Below, piece after piece: positions 62,963 through 64,000 of a stretch of DNA of 64,000 nucleotides. Source of the DNA: Actinokineospora xionganensis (GTDB lineage: Bacteria; Actinomycetota; Actinomycetes; Mycobacteriales; Pseudonocardiaceae); NCBI RefSeq assembly GCF_014323725.1, contig NZ_JABVED010000003.1:467365-531364 (forward strand), read 5' to 3'. The position numbers were made by a program, and so were the translations under genes. How positions within the stretch are numbered: position 1 is the stretch's first letter; every line of letters begins with the position of its first letter. Under the pieces are notes generated by a model. That model saw only the letters and a program-made list of their open reading frames with translations, made no database searches and was not told the DNA's origin.

Positions 62963-64000
62963 TTGACGGTCAGCGGTTCGAATGAGGCTACGCCCGCACT
63001 CGGACGCGGCAGATTCGACGCCGTGCTGGTCGCGGGCGCGCTCGGGGTCAACAACGTCGCGAGCTATCTGCTCACCCTCGTGGCGGCGCGGCTGCTCGTT
63101 CCCGCGGCGTTCGGCGAACTCGGGTCGCTGCTCGCGGTCCTGGTGATCGGCGCGGTCCCCGCGCTGGGCCTGCAGACCGTGGTGGCGTTGCGGGTGGCCG
63201 GTGACGCATCGCCCCGGCCGCCGGGTCCGCTGACGGCTCTGGGGTTCGGCACCAGCGTGTCGATAACGGTCGTCGCCCTGCTGAGCACGCCGCTGTTCGT
63301 CTGGCTGCTGCACCTCGACGGCCCCGGCGCGATGCTGTTCCTCGCACTCGCACTGGGACCCATCACGCTCAACGGCCTCTGGTACGGCACTCTCCAAGGC
63401 GCGCAACGGTTCGGCACGATGTCGCGGCTGGTGGTGACCGAAGGCGCGGGCCGCATCGGCGGCACGCTGCTGGGCCTGATGATCACGCGGACACCCACTG
63501 GCGCGCTGGCGGGGGCGGCCGCGGGCGCGGTGGTCGTGGCGTTCGTCGGCTGGCTGATCTGTGGGAAGCCCCGGCCCACCGGGCTTGACATCGCGCACGT
63601 GCGCGACGTGCTGCACGCGGCGCAGGCGCTGCTCGCGTTGGTGCTGCTGGTGAATCTCGATCTGGTGCTGGCTCGGCACACGTTGCCCGAGGACCTGGCC
63701 GGGGCGTATGCGGTGGGAGCGGTGCTCACGAAGATCGCCTACTGGCTGCCGTACGCCATCGCGATTGTCGTGCTGCCCAGGTTGGCCAGCGACGAGGGCA
63801 GGCGGCGGGTGATCCCGCTGGCACTGGGGCTATGCGCTGTCCTCAACGTGATCGTGGTGGGCGGTTCCGCGCTGTTCGGGGAGCTTGGGGTGCGGCTGAT
63901 CGGCGGGGCGAAGTACGCCTCCAGCGTGATCCCGCTGTGGGAGTTCGCACTGGTGGGGTCGTTGTTGTCGTTGGTGCAGATCTTGTTGTTCTCGCGGATC
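62963..64000 (+). CDS. Polysaccharide flippase-like transporter (3' end outside window)
   Basis: The visible 346 residues contain about ten membrane segments: FDAVLVAGALGVNNVASYLL, LGSLLAVLVIGAVPALGLQT, MLFLALALGPITLNGLWYGT, VVTEGAGRIGGTLLGLMITR, LHAAQALLALVLLVNLDLVL and others. The helix pattern and the loop ARHTLPEDLAGAYAVGAVLT fit the MVIN/Wzx-type oligosaccharide flippase superfamily, which moves undecaprenyl- or lipid-linked glycans across the membrane. The start is a TTG at 62963 preceded by AAGGG. It diverges from the operon at 62892 by 70 bp. The gene continues beyond base 64000. Confidence 0.85.
   Translation, partial: MTVSGSNEATPALGRGRFDAVLVAGALGVNNVASYLLTLVAARLLVPAAFGELGSLLAVLVIGAVPALGLQTVVALRVAGDASPRPPGPLTALGFGTSVSITVVALLSTPLFVWLLHLDGPGAMLFLALALGPITLNGLWYGTLQGAQRFGTMSRLVVTEGAGRIGGTLLGLMITRTPTGALAGAAAGAVVVAFVGWLICGKPRPTGLDIAHVRDVLHAAQALLALVLLVNLDLVLARHTLPEDLAGAYAVGAVLTKIAYWLPYAIAIVVLPRLASDEGRRRVIPLALGLCAVLNVIVVGGSALFGELGVRLIGGAKYASSVIPLWEFALVGSLLSLVQILLFSRI

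Overview
The window is chromosomal DNA from a high-GC actinomycete, most likely in or near the Pseudonocardiaceae (Actinokineospora, Saccharothrix or Lentzea-like). This is inferred from GTG and TTG starts, AGGAGG-type ribosome sites, a DUF397 gene beside a DUF5753 XRE regulator, actinobacterial markers (SepH, mIHF, DUF2537, DUF2613, DUF3068) and a gene order resembling the mycobacterial Rv0881-Rv0896 neighbourhood: SpoU methyltransferase, DUF2537, sepH, serC, citA and gltA, here with many insertions. No rRNA, tRNA, CRISPR array, integrase or transposase was seen.

Layout. 1-4.9 kb: 3' part of a GCS2 glutamate-cysteine ligase, the SpoU/DUF2537 pair, an ArsR-SRPBCC-VOC operon and a RibD-type reductase. 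5-8.6 kb: a heterodimeric ABC exporter. 8.7-14 kb: sepH, serC and a beta-lactamase-fold hydrolase. 14-17.5 kb: an ABC-2 transporter in one operon with a DesK/NarL-type two-component system. 17.5-22.2 kb: a secreted Fn3 protein, DUF397/XRE, citA and divergent pdxH. 22.3-31.4 kb: MFS and APC transporters, a TetR/MBL pair facing an epimerase/amidohydrolase pair, and acyl-CoA dehydrogenase/TetR. 31.6-37 kb: gltA, photolyase and a NatAB-like ABC transporter. 37.2-39.4 kb: a three-gene type VII secretion-associated cassette followed by a decayed stretch. 39.9-43.7 kb: glpD-tetR facing an alkyl-DHAP-synthase-like flavoprotein. 44-48.6 kb: a GDSL esterase, ahpC-ahpD with divergent oxyR, and PRC-barrel genes. 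48.8-55.4 kb: AIG2-like/PadR, acyl-CoA ligase, mIHF, isochorismate synthase and a PucR regulator. 55.8-64 kb: a cell-envelope glycan/lipid region with two glycosyltransferases, DUF3068, a methyltransferase, a PapA-like acyltransferase, DUF2613, a polytopic membrane protein and a flippase running off the end.

The most striking non-genic feature is a family of five large intergenic inverted repeats (about 4.2, 12.6, 22.2, 28.7 and 45.6 kb). They are built from a 21-nt unit (GAGTYC-NAC-GTTC-type) repeated in each arm and capped by CGC at the outer ends. The unit sequence drifts from locus to locus while arm pairing and 21-nt phasing are kept. All five follow directly after the 3' end of a gene. 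Other notable structures are a perfect 48-bp palindrome, a 22-bp inverted repeat that contains the start codon of an XRE regulator, and a type VII-associated protein whose SLT-like domain has Ala where the catalytic Glu should be.
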